A stretch of 64,000 nucleotides of DNA from Halesus radiatus (Eukaryota > Arthropoda > Insecta > Trichoptera > Limnephilidae). The notes beneath the pieces were generated by a model. The model saw only the letters and a list, made by a program, of their open reading frames with translations, did no database searches and was not told the DNA's origin. This document shows, piece by piece, positions 23,380 to 34,478 of the stretch. The translations under genes were made by a program, and so were the position numbers. The stretch's first letter is position 1; every line of letters starts with the position of its first letter. Where the stretch lies: NCBI GenBank assembly GCA_022606495.2, contig JAHDVE020007877.1, positions 62,001 through 126,000 of the forward strand, read 5' to 3'.

Positions 23380-24150
23380 ACTCGTTTTACCTTGCTCACT
23401 GACAGTCCGGTAAGGAACGTGAAATTGACGCGCCGCTTCAGACGTAACGGTTTGAAGCGCAGTTCATTGTAAGACTTTTCTGCGCAGGGTCTAGATCGGC
23501 GTATAAATGACCCAGGGAGAGGGCTTAAATGATATTTTTACTTGTAGTGCTGTGATTTATGTTCTTTGATTCTAACCTTGATTTTTATTAACTTGCTCTC
23601 TTGAACCTCTATAGACCACGATGAATAACTTAACTGTTCGACCAATAAGTGCCTGAGTTGGTATCGCGTTTGGCTTAAGTCCCACCCAGGCGTCGTGAGT
23701 TCAATTTCTCGGTTGTTTAATCACTCTTTCATTGCATAAGCAACATCTTCCGCTTATTGTGATGGTAGTAGGAGATTTTAAAACATTGTCGGGTTATTCC
23801 TAACCAGGGATAAAGAGAAAAAGAAATCTACAATTCCAACCAACTGTTACAACAAAATCATTGTTTTATTTTTTCTTAGATTGTACAAGCTTTTGCTTCC
23901 ATTAGATGCATCGAAAATTGCTTTGGCGTCTTAATTTCTATTCATTTGACAAAAATCCACGTAAAGAATAATACATTCTGCTATGTTGTGTGAATGCCGT
24001 CCGATAAGCAAGTAAATAGATTTATCTGGTAGACTAATTTTAAACATGTTCCACTTCTGCTCCTCCACACCTACTTTTACATCCTCTCTCTTAACTAACC
24101 CCACTATAGTTGACGTTCCCTCCCACTAATTTATGTTTCCTCACTTATTG
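23380..24150. other. No gene; contains a small dispersed repeat
   Basis: The block at about 23475-23540 (CTTTTCTGCGCAGGGTCT ... GAGAGGGCTTAA) recurs at 56275-56350. Both lie among mobile-element debris. Nothing else recognised. Confidence 0.4.
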
Positions 24151-24275
24151 TAACAAATTTTATTTTTTAATTAGTATATATTTATACAACCCCGAAGAAG
24201 GTTTAGGCTGAACCGAAATCAGTTGGTTTATGTATTTAATAAAGCGGCGTTAAAACAACAATAAAACGATTTTAA
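24150..24275 (+). mobile_element. Penelope-type terminal remnant with hammerhead-like core
   Basis: CCGAAGAAGG, a short stem-loop (GGTTtaggctgAACC) and GAAATC occur in the spacing of a hammerhead core (C-x-G-A-x-G-A, stem II, G-A-A-A). The same layout is at 29690-29735. Penelope-like elements are known to carry hammerhead motifs. The core here is degenerate (CCGAAGA rather than CUGAxGA). Confidence 0.35.
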
Positions 24276-24474
24276 TTTAATTAAGAAGACGACTGGGGTG
24301 GAGGAACCGGAGTTTTTAAATCACTCTTTTCAAGTAAACTGTTACATATTAATTATTTTTGTGTTCAATTCGTAGAACTAGATTTATTTATTTTTAAATT
24401 TAATGCGAAATAAATTTAATAATAAATTATTAAATATGATTTATATTAAGCATAAAAAAAATTATTAGAGACTG

Positions 24475-24545
24475 AATAATAATAAGAGTAAATTTCTATA
24501 GCGCAGTTTTGTGAAGGTTCACCTCAAGTGCGCTTTATACTAACT
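24475..24545 (-). mobile_element. Inverted CR1/L2-like LINE 3' end
   Basis: AATAATAATAAG then TATAGCGCAGTTTTGTGAAG and CACCTCAAGTGCGCTTT is the reverse-complemented terminus of a family related to those at 9025 and 14935. Confidence 0.55.
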
Positions 24546-24579
24546 AACCTAATCTAATATAATTGTAAAATAACAGTTA

Positions 24580-24790
24580 TACTATGAATGTAAGTAAGTC
24601 TAAAGTCATGGTGTTTGAAAGAGAGAGTACGAAAACAGTGTGCAATATAGTTGTGAATGATGAATGTTTGGAGCAGGTAGACGAGTTTGTGTATTTGGGA
24701 AGTATGTTTACGGGAGATGGAAAGACTGATAGCAACGCTATTGCAGTAGTTTGGACATATGATGAATCGAATTATTCCTGTGATGGATGT
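24580..24790 (+). mobile_element. RTE-like LINE fragment
   Basis: The frame from 24584 reads MNVSKSKVMVFERESTKTVC, then CLEQVDEFVYLGSMFTGDGK and T. The sequence N..K.K.MVF...........L.QV.EFVYLGS.FT.DG is the segment downstream of the catalytic FADD box in RTE-type reverse transcriptases. Only ~60 codons survive. Confidence 0.65.
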
Positions 24791-24799
24791 ACATACATG

Positions 24800-25960
24800 A
24801 AATCCCAAATACCAAAATAAACTCTAAATAGGTATTTTTGTAAATTATGGCTCTCCAAATATTGTTTCAAAATTAAGTAAATAAGTATTTTTAAATAAAT
24901 ATGTCTGCATTTATATCCTATTTTATTGGGCTAGTGTTATTAGAAGAGAGGAAAAACAAAACAATAACAATAAATTATTAAAAATATTATATATCCTAAA
25001 TATCCGAAATTATTTTTATGATATTACGTAGCATATAATATTATAAAATTACATTTACATATCATTTGTTTTCAATGTCATTGCCTAATTTACTAATAAA
25101 AAACAATCTCGTTTTTTAACCAAATATATTGCTGCAGCGGCACATCCAACTGAAGCACGCTGAAAGCAGAAGTGAACGTCGCCATCGTGTAGTGGCGTTG
25201 CAAATATCGCCAGCCATCGCCATCTCCATCGCATCGGCCAGCTGATGGGTCCATCAATGGCCATCATTTGTCAAATTCGACATTTACGTAAACAATTGCA
25301 TACTTCAATCTCGCCAACATATAAGTAAATTGCCTACTTTCATCAGTGTGGACTTCAATGATTCATCGAGCGATAAGGATTGTCGATGATATTAATTGAT
25401 AAAGGATGATTTTCAATCTCTAGCAATCTAAGCAGGGATCTTAAGATCAAATGTTAAAACATACTTGTTTTCAACTAGTTATAATTTAGTCAATTGTTAT
25501 AATTTTATGAACAATGCACAAATTCCAGCAAATCAATTACAATTTACAGTCAGGTTCCTTGAATATGGAATCATGCGGGTCTGTGAAAAAAATCAACTCG
25601 TAAATAAAATTCGTGCAAAAATAAATGGCGGCACTGGACATTTCAGTTAGTGATGATGTTTGTGATTTTGTGTCGAAAAAAAATACCTTCCTCTATTATA
25701 ATTGTAGGCAAAACGTGAATATTGGTGAATTTGATATATCCTTTTGTAATACCTATAACAAAGGACCAAATTCACAGACATACTTAGTCTAAAATGTGCA
25801 TTTCAGGTAATAATAATTCCCGGATGAGACCGGCCATAAAATAAATTCGCACAAAGGCTAGTCGAGCCTATTGTTGGTCAAGCCGGAAACGATTGTAAAG
25901 TACTACATCGTAAAATAGACCAACCCTTAATTACTATTTTAGAAAGTCGGCAATTCCTTT
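24800..25960. other. No gene recognised
   Basis: Mostly AT-rich. A GC-richer patch at 25125-25270 is rich in GCCATCGCCATC-like words and has a minus-strand ORF without domain content. Nothing can be called. Confidence 0.35.
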
Positions 25961-25964
25961 GAGA

Positions 25965-26845
25965 TTTTATTGGACAGCAATAAAAACCTCAAAGTAAATG
26001 AGCCGCCCTGCAAAGCGGCCTGCAAAACAATACGGGTAATAAAAAGATCCCTACAGGTAGACAGGCGACAGGGGCTCTCTGACGAGAGGACAGTCGGGTT
26101 CAGTCTTCCGCGCAGGAAGGAGAGTTGGCTTGAAACTTCCGCCCAGGAAGGTTCCTATTCTCGCCCCTCGGAGAGGCCGCCCAGGTCCTCTGACGACGGG
26201 TGAGTTTTACGCTTCCATCCGAGAAGGAAGTCCGATCTCCGCCCTTCGGAGATCTACGGCAGAGTCGCCCAGGCTCTGTACCGAGAGTGAGTGTCACGCT
26301 TCCATCCCAGAAGGAAGTTACTGATCTTCGCCCTTCGGAGATCAAACCCCGGAGACCGCCCAGGCCTGTGATTATCGCCGCGTTTGTACCTACTCCCGAT
26401 CCGGAGGTACTTGGATACCTAGTGCGAACGCGAGGACTCTGCATACAAAGCAGCCACTGGACCCTGGACAGCCATCAGTAAAGGGAAGTGCCTCTGACTC
26501 TCATGATAATTCGTCCACCCTGTCAGCCAAGTGAATCTCTAACTTTAGCAAACAACTTTTTCGTACAAATAAGCCAGTGAACCTCTAATTTTAAGAATAC
26601 AACCTTTTATGTAGATTTGACGAAGTAATTAGTTAATTTTAAGTCCAAAGACTTTACAAGTAGATTTAAGCACTTGCCTATCTAGTTTTATTGAATTTTT
26701 GTGTGTAATTAAGATTAACCCTAGTTTAAGACTAACCCCACAACTATCAAAGTAAATGACTTGTTGTAACTACCTAAGATTGCTTTTCAGTTCCTAACCT
26801 TTTTGGGTTATTCCTAGAATTATACCCACTGCACTAACCAACGTC
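25965..26845 (+). repeat. Unclassified repeat family R1 with GC-rich hairpin subrepeats, plus copy
   Basis: The 5' half (26085-26350) is GC-rich and built of ~80-86 bp units starting near 26134, 26213 and 26299. Each has a CTTCC...GGAAG stem-loop and a GATCTCCG...CGGAGATC stem-loop with a CCCTT loop, followed by a CGCCCAGG word. The 3' half (26510-26845) is AT-rich, contains GCCAAGTGAATC and GTTTAAGACTAACCCCA, and ends near CCTAACCTTTTTGGGTTATT. The minus-strand copy is at 28200-28995. ORFs over the GC-rich part are short and low-complexity and are not called as genes. Confidence 0.65.
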
Positions 26846-27890
26846 TTATCAAATTCTATATTTTCTATGCTTACGAACTATATACGGATTTTTGCTAAGC
26901 TTGTCATAAAACCCATATTTTGTACTGATAAACCAATCCGGCCCATAGAAATCGACGGTTTCAGTGACAACAAAGTAACCGGTTCCAGGTAACCGGGACA
27001 GGATATCGACCGTCTCACCAAGCAATACCAAAATACAAGATTTCTATAATCTATAGATGGAAAGTGGTATATCTATGGGTATATCCATGTACCAAGCTAT
27101 CAATACCAAGCCGTCTGACGTCTGACATTTGACAGTTCGATTAGTTGCAGATTGGTTAGTTGATTTTGTAAAAACAAATCGCATTTTATTAGAAAATAAA
27201 TATTCCCTTGACGAATCATCGAACATCGACCCTTTGATTCCAGGTAATGTTTGACTATCGTCTTTTACCGGCACGTAAACCGCGCACTGATTATACTACA
27301 TCTAATTATTTCTGAGACCTTTTAAACGTAAAATTATATTTATTCACGTAATTTATTATACGTTGTTGAATTACTTTTTGTTTTCATTTGATTTGCCTAA
27401 ATAATATAGACATTTAATGCCCACAATTTGACACATGGCAAGTTGTTTATAGATACCTAACCTTATTAAACTTGGTTGTTTTAAAGTAAACATTTAAAGG
27501 TTCTAAATATATGCTCTATATCTCTGTATGTTGACATCTCATCAGTATACACATGTCATTCGCTCCCACCAGCAAATACAATATTTATATTTTTTGATAA
27601 ATATCAAAAGAATGATGTCTTGTTTTTTAGACATTTGGTATAAAATGTAAGCTCTTTTTATATTCAAGGTGTTCGAAACAGTTTTACACGACCATCTCCA
27701 AACCTCCGAAAAATTCCAGAGAGGGTTTTGCAACTCCACAACTCATATTATAATGTTCTGCATATTGCTAATGTCAGATCTTCATAATTATGTTATTATT
27801 AAATTTAACTTACTCCACAAACATGTATTGATTGTTTTTGGGTTTAATTCATAGAACTCTATTTATTATTATTATTTTTTAATTTAATGC
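26846..27890. other. No gene recognised between inverted R1 copies
   Basis: AT-rich sequence. A short plus-strand scrap at 27668-27750 (FETVLHDHLQTSEKFQRGF) hints at a LINE reverse-transcriptase piece but is too short to classify. Confidence 0.35.
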
Positions 27891-27899
27891 AAATCAAAT

Positions 27900-28185
27900 T
27901 AAATAGTGTTATTACTAATTTCTGCAAGTATTTTAGTTTTTTTATTACTGTGTCATCTGTTGCGTTTCAAACTGTGGTTAGGTCACGCTGAGAGGACTTA
28001 TGCAAATGATTCTATTTTCCCCATCCAATTTCAATTTTTATAGTGCCTAAAATGATTTATTACCGGTGAAACCGATTTACTGAGATCTATTCTGTGAGAT
28101 ACTTTTAAATCTATTTTCCCACATTAAATGGAAATGTTTTCTTAATTGTTTTAATGATGTGACTGCTATTGACTTATTTAAATGT
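27900..28185 (-). mobile_element. Penelope-like element terminal fragment, minus copy
   Basis: The reverse complement contains CAGTAAATCGGTTTCACCGG then TAATAAATCATTTTAGGCAC and AATTGGATGGGG, matching 6238-6300 (plus) and partly 29615-29660. The CGGTTTCACCGG segment is itself a near-palindrome. Confidence 0.6.
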
Positions 28186-28199
28186 GTGTTAAAAATGCT

Positions 28200-28995
28200 C
28201 TTAATTGGGTGTTAGGTGAGTTCGTAATATCTCTTGGAATAACGCAAAAAGGTAGAAACTAAAAATCAATTTATGTATTTACTATAAGTCATTTATTGTT
28301 CTATTCCTGGGGTTAGTCTTAAACTAAAGTTAATTTTAACTAGATACAAAAAGATCATTAAATTTAGAGGGTCAAGTACTTAATTCTACGTGAAAGTCTT
28401 TGTTCTTAAAATTAGCGATTCACTTGGCTTATTCTACGTAAAAGTCTGTATTCTTATAACTAATTTCACTGGGCGATGGGAGGATTACAGCAATAGTTCA
28501 AAAGCACTTCCCTGTTACGATGACTATCTAGAGTACTGTGGCTGGTCTCCGAAGGGCGGAGACCATTAACTTCCTGGCCGGACCTCGGTAGCAACTGTGG
28601 TCCGAAGGGTGAGGATGAGTACCTTCCTGGGCGGAAGCATACAGTCACTTGTCCCGTGGCCTGGGCGGCCTCTCCGAAGGGCGGAGATGGGACACCTTCC
28701 GAGCTGGAGTAGTGGAGTCAACCTTAGCCATTCGCACAAGGGAAGAACTTGGACTTGCGATGGAGATGGGTACCTTCCTGGGTGGAAGGGTACAGTCAAC
28801 TTGTCCACGTATTCTGCATCCGGAACTCGGCTAGTCCCGCGGCCTGGGCGCCCTCTACGAAGGGCGGAGATGGAATGACTTCCCAAGCCTTCTGAACTCA
28901 ACTGTCTCGATGACCAGCTCCTTCTTTGGCTGGTTGTCATTTCTCGTAGGGATATAGTTCTCCCCTTTTCCGTTGATGGAAATGTTGCCACAGTC
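28200..28995 (-). repeat. Unclassified repeat family R1, minus copy
   Basis: Reverse complement of the family at 25965-26845. The AT-rich end (28210-28480) and the GC-rich subrepeat end (28540-28900, with CTCCGAAGGGCGGAG and CCTTCC.GG.GGAAG words) occur in the same order. With the plus copy it forms a ~0.8 kb inverted repeat with a 1.35 kb spacer. Confidence 0.65.
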
Positions 28996-29345
28996 CCCCG
29001 GCGCTGGTGTCGTCCATTACGTAAATTCGAACATAATTACTATCGGAATTCCGGGCAACTGGTTCCACGGTTCCAGAGGTCGTTCCGTTCCGATTAAGGG
29101 TCGGTTTATGACCCATTTTGTTTGGTGAGCCGCCAGTTTATTACTGTCCTCGAGTGGAAGTGTACTTTGTTAAAATTATGCCACCGTTTTACAATATATG
29201 TAACTCTTTGAGCTTTATGAAGGGTTCCGGTCCGTCAATAATGAAAGATACTAGCCTATTGTTCAATTCGGGGAGAATTATCAGGAATTGAGACGCACAT
29301 GTTTCAAAATAAGTAGGTCTGTGAATTCGGCCATGTGGGAAGTAC
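28996..29345. other. No gene recognised
   Basis: Mixed-composition sequence with no ORF or repeat match in the window. Confidence 0.3.
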
Positions 29346-29349
29346 CAAT

Positions 29350-29765
29350 GGGTATATCATGTGTTATATTGTTTAGGTCTTGTGAACATACTGAGAAGTG
29401 GGGAATAAATAATTTTCCTTACTTTATTAATTAATGTTATATTAGGATCATTTGTTCGTTTATTAATTTCCAATTATTCAAGTAAATCTAAAGTAAGACC
29501 CTTCCTTTCTATATGTAAGGGTTTAGGTTAGTTGATTATTCACTAAGAGATGTTCTGCGAATTTTGAAAAAGTGCTTTTATTTTTATAACATCGTAAATA
29601 GTCTTTGATAATTAAATTAGGCACAATAAAAATTGTAATTGGGTGGGGGTAAATAGAATCATATAAATAAGTCCTCTCAACGTGGCCTAATCACCGCTTG
29701 AAAATGGCCTTGAACGCCGAAACAGCTGTCACAATAATAAAATACTTGCAGAACTTAATAATAAC
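29350..29765. mobile_element. Penelope-like element: inverted head-to-head junction
   Basis: From ~29600 down to 29380 the minus strand encodes the post-GIY-YIG C-terminal region (STFSKFAEHL, then VRKIIYSPLL-like residues), matching 5880-6110. From 29612 to 29740 the plus strand carries the element's terminal sequence (TTAGGCACAATAAAAATTG, AATTGGGTGGGGGTAAATA). Opposite orientations abut, as is common when Penelope-like elements insert with an inverted end. Near 29690-29735, CTTGAAAATGGCC...GCCGAAACAGC resembles a decayed hammerhead core. Confidence 0.55.
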
Positions 29766-29769
29766 ATTT

Positions 29770-30878
29770 TAAAATTAGATTTATAATAAATTAAAAAAAA
29801 AAAACAAAAAATTGCAAATGTGTATAATGATTCAATCTTGGTTACGAATCATAGTTTTTAATAAATTATGACTACATATTGTACATTCGTAAACTATTGA
29901 TACTTAAAAATTTAACAACTTACCAAGGAAGCTAATATAAACTAATCTAATCTTTATGTAGTTTTTTCTTTATATTTTATTAACCTTGAGAGTTATTTTG
30001 CTTTTTTCTGTATATATTTTATTATTTTGTAAACTTTTTACCAAGATTATTTAAAATATAGATATTTGTAATCAGTGGCGGCTCGTGGGTGCGAATATGT
30101 GTGGTATATAGTTATAAACACAACCTAATTTTAACACAATTTCTAATGGTAATCAAATAATATGTGAGTTACCAAAAAAATAACCTGCCTATACCATTAA
30201 TTAATGTTTTCATCTAATAACAAATTATTATAAAAACACGTAAAGTATATCTCTTTATTAGATATTTAATAGCCTTGCTGTCTTATAACGAACACAACAT
30301 GAACTCACTCTTTTAAATATTTATTTATGTTTTTTATCCCCCCCGTATAATCTTCCGCTAAAAATTAACATTTAGCAAAGTAAAAAGCTATATCTATTCA
30401 TACCTACAATTTGTATGCAGTGAAATTATAAAACTAACTAAGAAGTGAGAATTACGAAAAGTAGGAATGATTTTTTTCTTTGCTGCTCTGAGCCCGGGTC
30501 CCATACAAAACGTTCCCATAGAAAAATTATGCAATATCGAATGTGCATGCGCAGAGGACCCAATATTCGGCCTTCATTTAGGATGTGCCTCGCTAGCTAG
30601 AAAAAAATCAATGTCCGCTGACCGCTAGGTTAATAAAACCCGTTCTGTTAATAAAACATGTCAAGAGATGGCGGTAATTATTTGCAAAATTACACATCGC
30701 CTTGTAACTTTTCCGCTAAATATGAAGTCGATTGTTTGTATTTAAAGAATTATTTTAAAAATGTAAACAGTCCAAAATTAGGTGGGGCACATCCCCGAGT
30801 GAATTGATAATTGAATAACCGCCACTGTTTGTAATGTAAACTCCCCATAGAGTAAAAAATATTTCAACATTTTTCAGG
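29770..30878. other. Upstream flank of the psq/CENP-B gene
   Basis: AT-rich with no coding signal. A GC-richer patch at 30480-30600 contains GTGCATGCGCAGAGG, an NRF-1-like site, and could be promoter-proximal. A consensus-like acceptor (caacatttttcag) ends at 30877, so an upstream non-coding exon is likely but was not located. Confidence 0.35.
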
Positions 30879-31832
30879 ATGAGGAAATATAAACGGAAAT
30901 CAAACCGCGGCTCAGTTTCTTTAGAAACAATGAAAAAGGCGGCCAAACTGGTGAGGAAGAAATGCCTGAATATTCGAGCGGCCGCCGGCCTGTACGGGAT
31001 CTGCAGCATGAGCCTCAACCGCTTCATCAAGCGCCTCGACTCCTCGCCCCAGCCTCCGGTTCTACTCGGTTACGTTTGCAGTCGCCTCGTATTTACCACC
31101 TCCCAGGAAGAGGCTTTCGTGGCCTTGCTGAAGGAGAGGTCCGCCCAGGGAGGGAACCGCATCACTTCCTGGGAGATACGGATCTTAGCTCTTCAGTTTG
31201 CCATTAGTAATGCCATCAAAGTGCCGCCCTCTTGGCAATCCAATTGCCTCGCCGGGGAAGATTGGCTCTCCGGATTCTACAGAAGAAACGACCATTTGCT
31301 CGTGGAGTTTATCCCCCTCCGACGGAATAGGTATTTCAACCGATTGAAAAGAGAGGGCTGCGCCCTCCCAGAGATCAAAAGCAATTTCAAGCAGAGTAAA
31401 GGTCCCCTCAAAAGTGAACGTATGTTTTATGTTTATGTGGATGATCAAAATGACACTCTAAATCTGGACACGTCCGATAACCCGATTTGTGAAGAAAATT
31501 GTGCAAAGAACCTCGCTTCTCCGCCGGAGTTACATATAAAACTAGAGCCCAAGGTAGAAAGTGCGGATAATCTTCAATCAATTGATAACCCAGCCAGAAA
31601 AGATGAAATTATGAATTGTATTAAAAGTGACGATGATTGCAATCAAGATGTATACTCTGCTGCGTTTAAAGAAAGCAAGATTCTCACTTTCTTGGATAAA
31701 GCGGTTTCCTTCTATAATACCATCAATAGTCCGACAGAGGTCCCTAGTGATAAAAGCGTCAATGTGTTTGTGTACAGGCCCAGGACACATTTGTTGGTGT
31801 TTGTTAAAACTGTAGATATTGATGTTACCTAA
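30879..31832 (+). CDS. Pipsqueak/CENP-B-type DNA-binding protein, pogo/Tigger-derived
   Basis: Intronless 317-residue ORF. Residues ~14-53 (SLETMKKAAKLVRKKCLNIR ... YGICSMSLNRFIKRL) form a pipsqueak-type helix-turn-helix. Residues ~68-140 (VFTTSQEEAFVALL ... IKVPPSWQSNCLAGEDWLSG and FYRRN) form the CENP-B/Tc5-type second HTH. These are the paired DNA-binding domains of pogo/Tigger transposases. The rest (acidic, Ser/Asn-rich, with a SUMO-consensus-like IKLEP at ~216-220) has no DDE catalytic motifs. The intact frame, a splice acceptor one base before the ATG and AATAAA 37 bases after the stop suggest a transcribed host gene rather than a random relic. The function is inferred only as DNA binding. 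Alternative: a truncated transposase that happens to be open. Confidence 0.7.
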   Translation: MRKYKRKSNRGSVSLETMKKAAKLVRKKCLNIRAAAGLYGICSMSLNRFIKRLDSSPQPPVLLGYVCSRLVFTTSQEEAFVALLKERSAQGGNRITSWEIRILALQFAISNAIKVPPSWQSNCLAGEDWLSGFYRRNDHLLVEFIPLRRNRYFNRLKREGCALPEIKSNFKQSKGPLKSERMFYVYVDDQNDTLNLDTSDNPICEENCAKNLASPPELHIKLEPKVESADNLQSIDNPARKDEIMNCIKSDDDCNQDVYSAAFKESKILTFLDKAVSFYNTINSPTEVPSDKSVNVFVYRPRTHLLVFVKTVDIDVT

Positions 31833-31868
31833 TGATGCAAGTATTATTATAATAATAGATTTAGTATA

Positions 31869-31874
31869 ATAAAT
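31869..31874 (+). terminator. Polyadenylation signal AATAAA
   Basis: First AATAAA after the TAA at 31830-31832, in AT-rich sequence. It would give a 3' UTR of ~60 bases. Confidence 0.5.
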
Positions 31875-31929
31875 ATAATTTTATTTTTGGAACATAAAAC
31901 AGTCTTATTAATATAATGTACGATATAAA

Positions 31930-32690
31930 GGATCAATGAGATCTCTGAGGCGAATGTGTGCTAAAACCATGTATGATTGTGTGAAAAATATTGAGATTCA
32001 TAAAGAATGCAAGACTGATGTAAGCGTGGTGAGTAAGATTAAGAAAGGGAAAAATTGTCTCGTTCATTAGTCAGACATGCGGAATCCAATGAACACAGGC
32101 AATCGGTACGGACGTTCGGTATTGCCATTGATGAAGGCCTTCGAGTACATACTGAGAATACAAAAGTCACTCAGAATCGCCTGATATTACAGTGACTTGT
32201 CGATATCACTTCACTTCTAGAGCGGCAAGTGTTGGTTTTCCGATGCAGTGATGAGGGTGCCGATTCTGCGAATAAGGGCAATTACAGAGAACAGTTCGAG
32301 TATTTGTGTAAATATGATGCAGTTCTACGAGCCATCCAAGATTCCACAGGTGTTTCTAAAATAACATAAAACACCTTATCGAATCTGTGTTATGTGATAC
32401 AGCAGGTCATCGAGAAGGAACTTGCAAAGGCTCCTTTTTTTCTTGGGAAATAGACGAGAGTACCGATCACTTGTGTAAATCGCTAGTGTCCTATTATAAT
32501 AAGATACGTGAAGGACGGGATAGCAGTCAAAAGATTTACGGGATTCTTCGACGTAAGTGGCGGTCGCAATGCAACCTGCTTAAATGAATTGGTAAAAAAG
32601 AATTTAACTATGTTCAATTACAATGATTCTCACAGACATACGACGGGGCAGCCAGCACACTGGCGGGGTTCTCAGCTTTTCCCCCAAATC
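31930..32690 (+). pseudogene. hAT-family transposase pseudogene (DUF4371/ZMYM-like)
   Basis: From 32225 the frame reads CSDEGADSANKGNYREQFEY and LCKYDAVL, then a TAA at about 32368, then IEKELAKAPFFSWEIDESTD. Next come KDGIAVKRFTGFFDVSGGRN and, after a frameshift near 32620, FSQTYDGAASTLAG. The order NKGN-F..L, F.I..DE(S/T)TD, ...R F.GF.., YDGA is that of hAT-type transposases (the DUF4371 domain and the start of the RNase H-like fold). One stop, at least one frameshift and a missing 3' half make it dead. A LINE scrap follows. Confidence 0.7.
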
Positions 32691-32819
32691 AACTGAGAGG
32701 ACAAATGTACTTGATCGTGTTCAAACCCAGAGACTTCCCACTGACACACGTACACGCTGGAACTACACTTCTCGCGCGGTTATCACTGTCCCCATCTCAA
32801 GGGAATATTTGATATACAA

Positions 32820-33395
32820 TGGTGTACAATGAATGCCCGAAGTTTAAAACGTGTCTCCACTATGAATGATCTTGGAATCATGTTTGATAGTAGGCTGACA
32901 TTTCATGCTCATATCAAGATGGCTTGTAGCACTTCATTGAGAATGCTGGGCTTTGTTCTACGCAGTGCAAAGAATTCTCATCATTTTATTCAATTCTTTA
33001 GTGAGGAGTAGACTTGAGAGTGGGTCAGTAATTTGGAGCCCTCATCAGATGAAATATTCCCTCATGTTGGAGAGAGTTCAGAAGAAATTTCTGAGATTTC
33101 TCTACCTGAGGGAGTATGGCTACTATCCGTGGCTCTATCCTACCGTTCTCTTGGGTAATGCTCGGAATGAAACATCGGAAAGGATGTGGACATTGTTACA
33201 CTTTTCTTCAGACTGATTCATGGATGGTTTGAAAAATTAGCTATCATAGAGAGCATTCATTTATACCGACAGCATAGAATGTTTTATCTCCCAACCTGCA
33301 GGACCAACTTGCCAACGGTCATGCCGGTGGGGAAGGCTATCTTGTTGTTGAATAGAATCAACTCGGATATTGACATATTTAGCATCAACTAAGTT
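32820..33395 (+). mobile_element. LINE C-terminal fragment (third family)
   Basis: Frames in series give VSTMNDLGIMFDSRLTFHAH and IKMACSTSLRMLGFVLR, then LVRSRLESGSVIWSPHQ and LERVQKKFLRFLYLREYGYY, then FYLPTCRTN. The order DLGI.FD..L.F..HI, LVRS.LE..S..W.P, ER.Q.KFLR, PTCRTN is the post-catalytic region of Jockey-like reverse transcriptases. At least two frameshifts. Confidence 0.65.
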
Positions 33396-33489
33396 GCTTT
33401 TAAACGGCGAGCTTTGTTGCTGCTGTTACAAAATTCACCTGCTTTTAATTTTATCATTTATTTTATACGCTATGATTAAATCTTGGTAT

Positions 33490-33720
33490 ATAATGTTTAT
33501 ATGACCGCCAATCGAGAGACTGAAGAGAAAAGTGTGGCACTATAGGTCAGCAGATTGGTTCGGTCAGCAGGCTCACTTTAATGCTTTCCCGCAGTCAGCT
33601 GTCTGTTTGCAGGCTTCAGATCCTTCTAGAAATTGGTGAAGTCATCACATCTGCGATAGATGGCTTTATTCGATCCACCGTTAAACAAACGTAACTCGAC
33701 AATGCTCCGAAGCAGTTTGA
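33490..33720 (+). mobile_element. LINE family B internal fragment
   Basis: Nearly identical to 53610-53870. Shared text includes CCGCCAATCGAGAGACTGAA-like sequence, GTGGCACTATAGGTCAGCAG, TTTAATGCTTTCCC and GACAATGCTCCGAAGCAGTT. It is the stretch between endonuclease and reverse transcriptase of family B. Confidence 0.8.
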
Positions 33721-34407
33721 TGAAAAAACGCGATTAAAATAACAAATTATTGTTATAACAAAATATGCATAGCATAATGTATTTTTCTTTGCGTTTTCCC
33801 CCAGAAGTTTCGTAGTAAGAGCATGAAAAGCATTGTGCTTGATGATAAATTCCTGTAATATAGTGGTAATAGTAAGGAACTTCAAAATGGGTTTAAAAAT
33901 ATGTATTCATGTTCGGAATGTTGGATCCATAAATATTATACCCCTAAAATTATAAACACTTACACAGAATATCACACAACTATAAATATTAATAAATCTA
34001 GCGGGATTGTCGTTTACATAAGGGACGGAATTCAAGCGCAAGTCGACGAAATTGTATTATCTCGAGCAAACTGTCTAAAAATTGTACTTAATAATTATTT
34101 ATGTGTTTTTGCAATTTATAGATCACCATTTTTTCAAAACATCGACACTTTTTTGAATTCGCTTCAATCATCAACAGCTCTAAAAAATTTACACGTCAAA
34201 TCATTATAGGCGATCTCAATATTAATACTATTCCTTAATATCACCAACAATCAAATGATTATTAATTGATAAACTAAAGTTCTTAAAAACTTAAGACAAG
34301 ATTTTTGTGCATAGCGCAAAGTGTAACAATTATTATTTTTATAAAAAATAATTATTAATCTAAAACACTCATCCAAATTGAAAAAAACCTTTCGAGCAAA
34401 GATAAAT

Positions 34408-34478
34408 GTCGCCGGCAGGACTCGAACCCGCACCCTTCTAATGTCCGGTTAGATGCTCTACCGTTGAACTACGTCGGC
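34408..34478 (-). tRNA. tRNA-like sequence, left arm
   Basis: Minus strand: D stem GTTC/GAGC, anticodon stem TCTAA/TTAGA around a seven-base CCGGACA loop, T stem-loop GCGGG TTCGAGT CCTGC. The acceptor pairs 5 of 7. Box B GGTTCGAGTCC is intact. The loop lacks U33 and has a pyrimidine at 37, so a functional isotype is doubtful. The anticodon position reads GGA, but the body is closest to tRNA-Arg in style. Confidence 0.45.

Noticed and set aside
26100..26481. 114- and 93-codon ORFs in the GC-rich R1 block
   Set aside because: They lie on tandem hairpin subrepeats and the frames are not shared with the minus copy at 28566-28991.
27660..27760. LINE reverse-transcriptase scrap (FETVLHDHLQTSEKFQRGF)
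   Set aside because: Too short and without neighbouring motifs; mentioned only in the gap entry.
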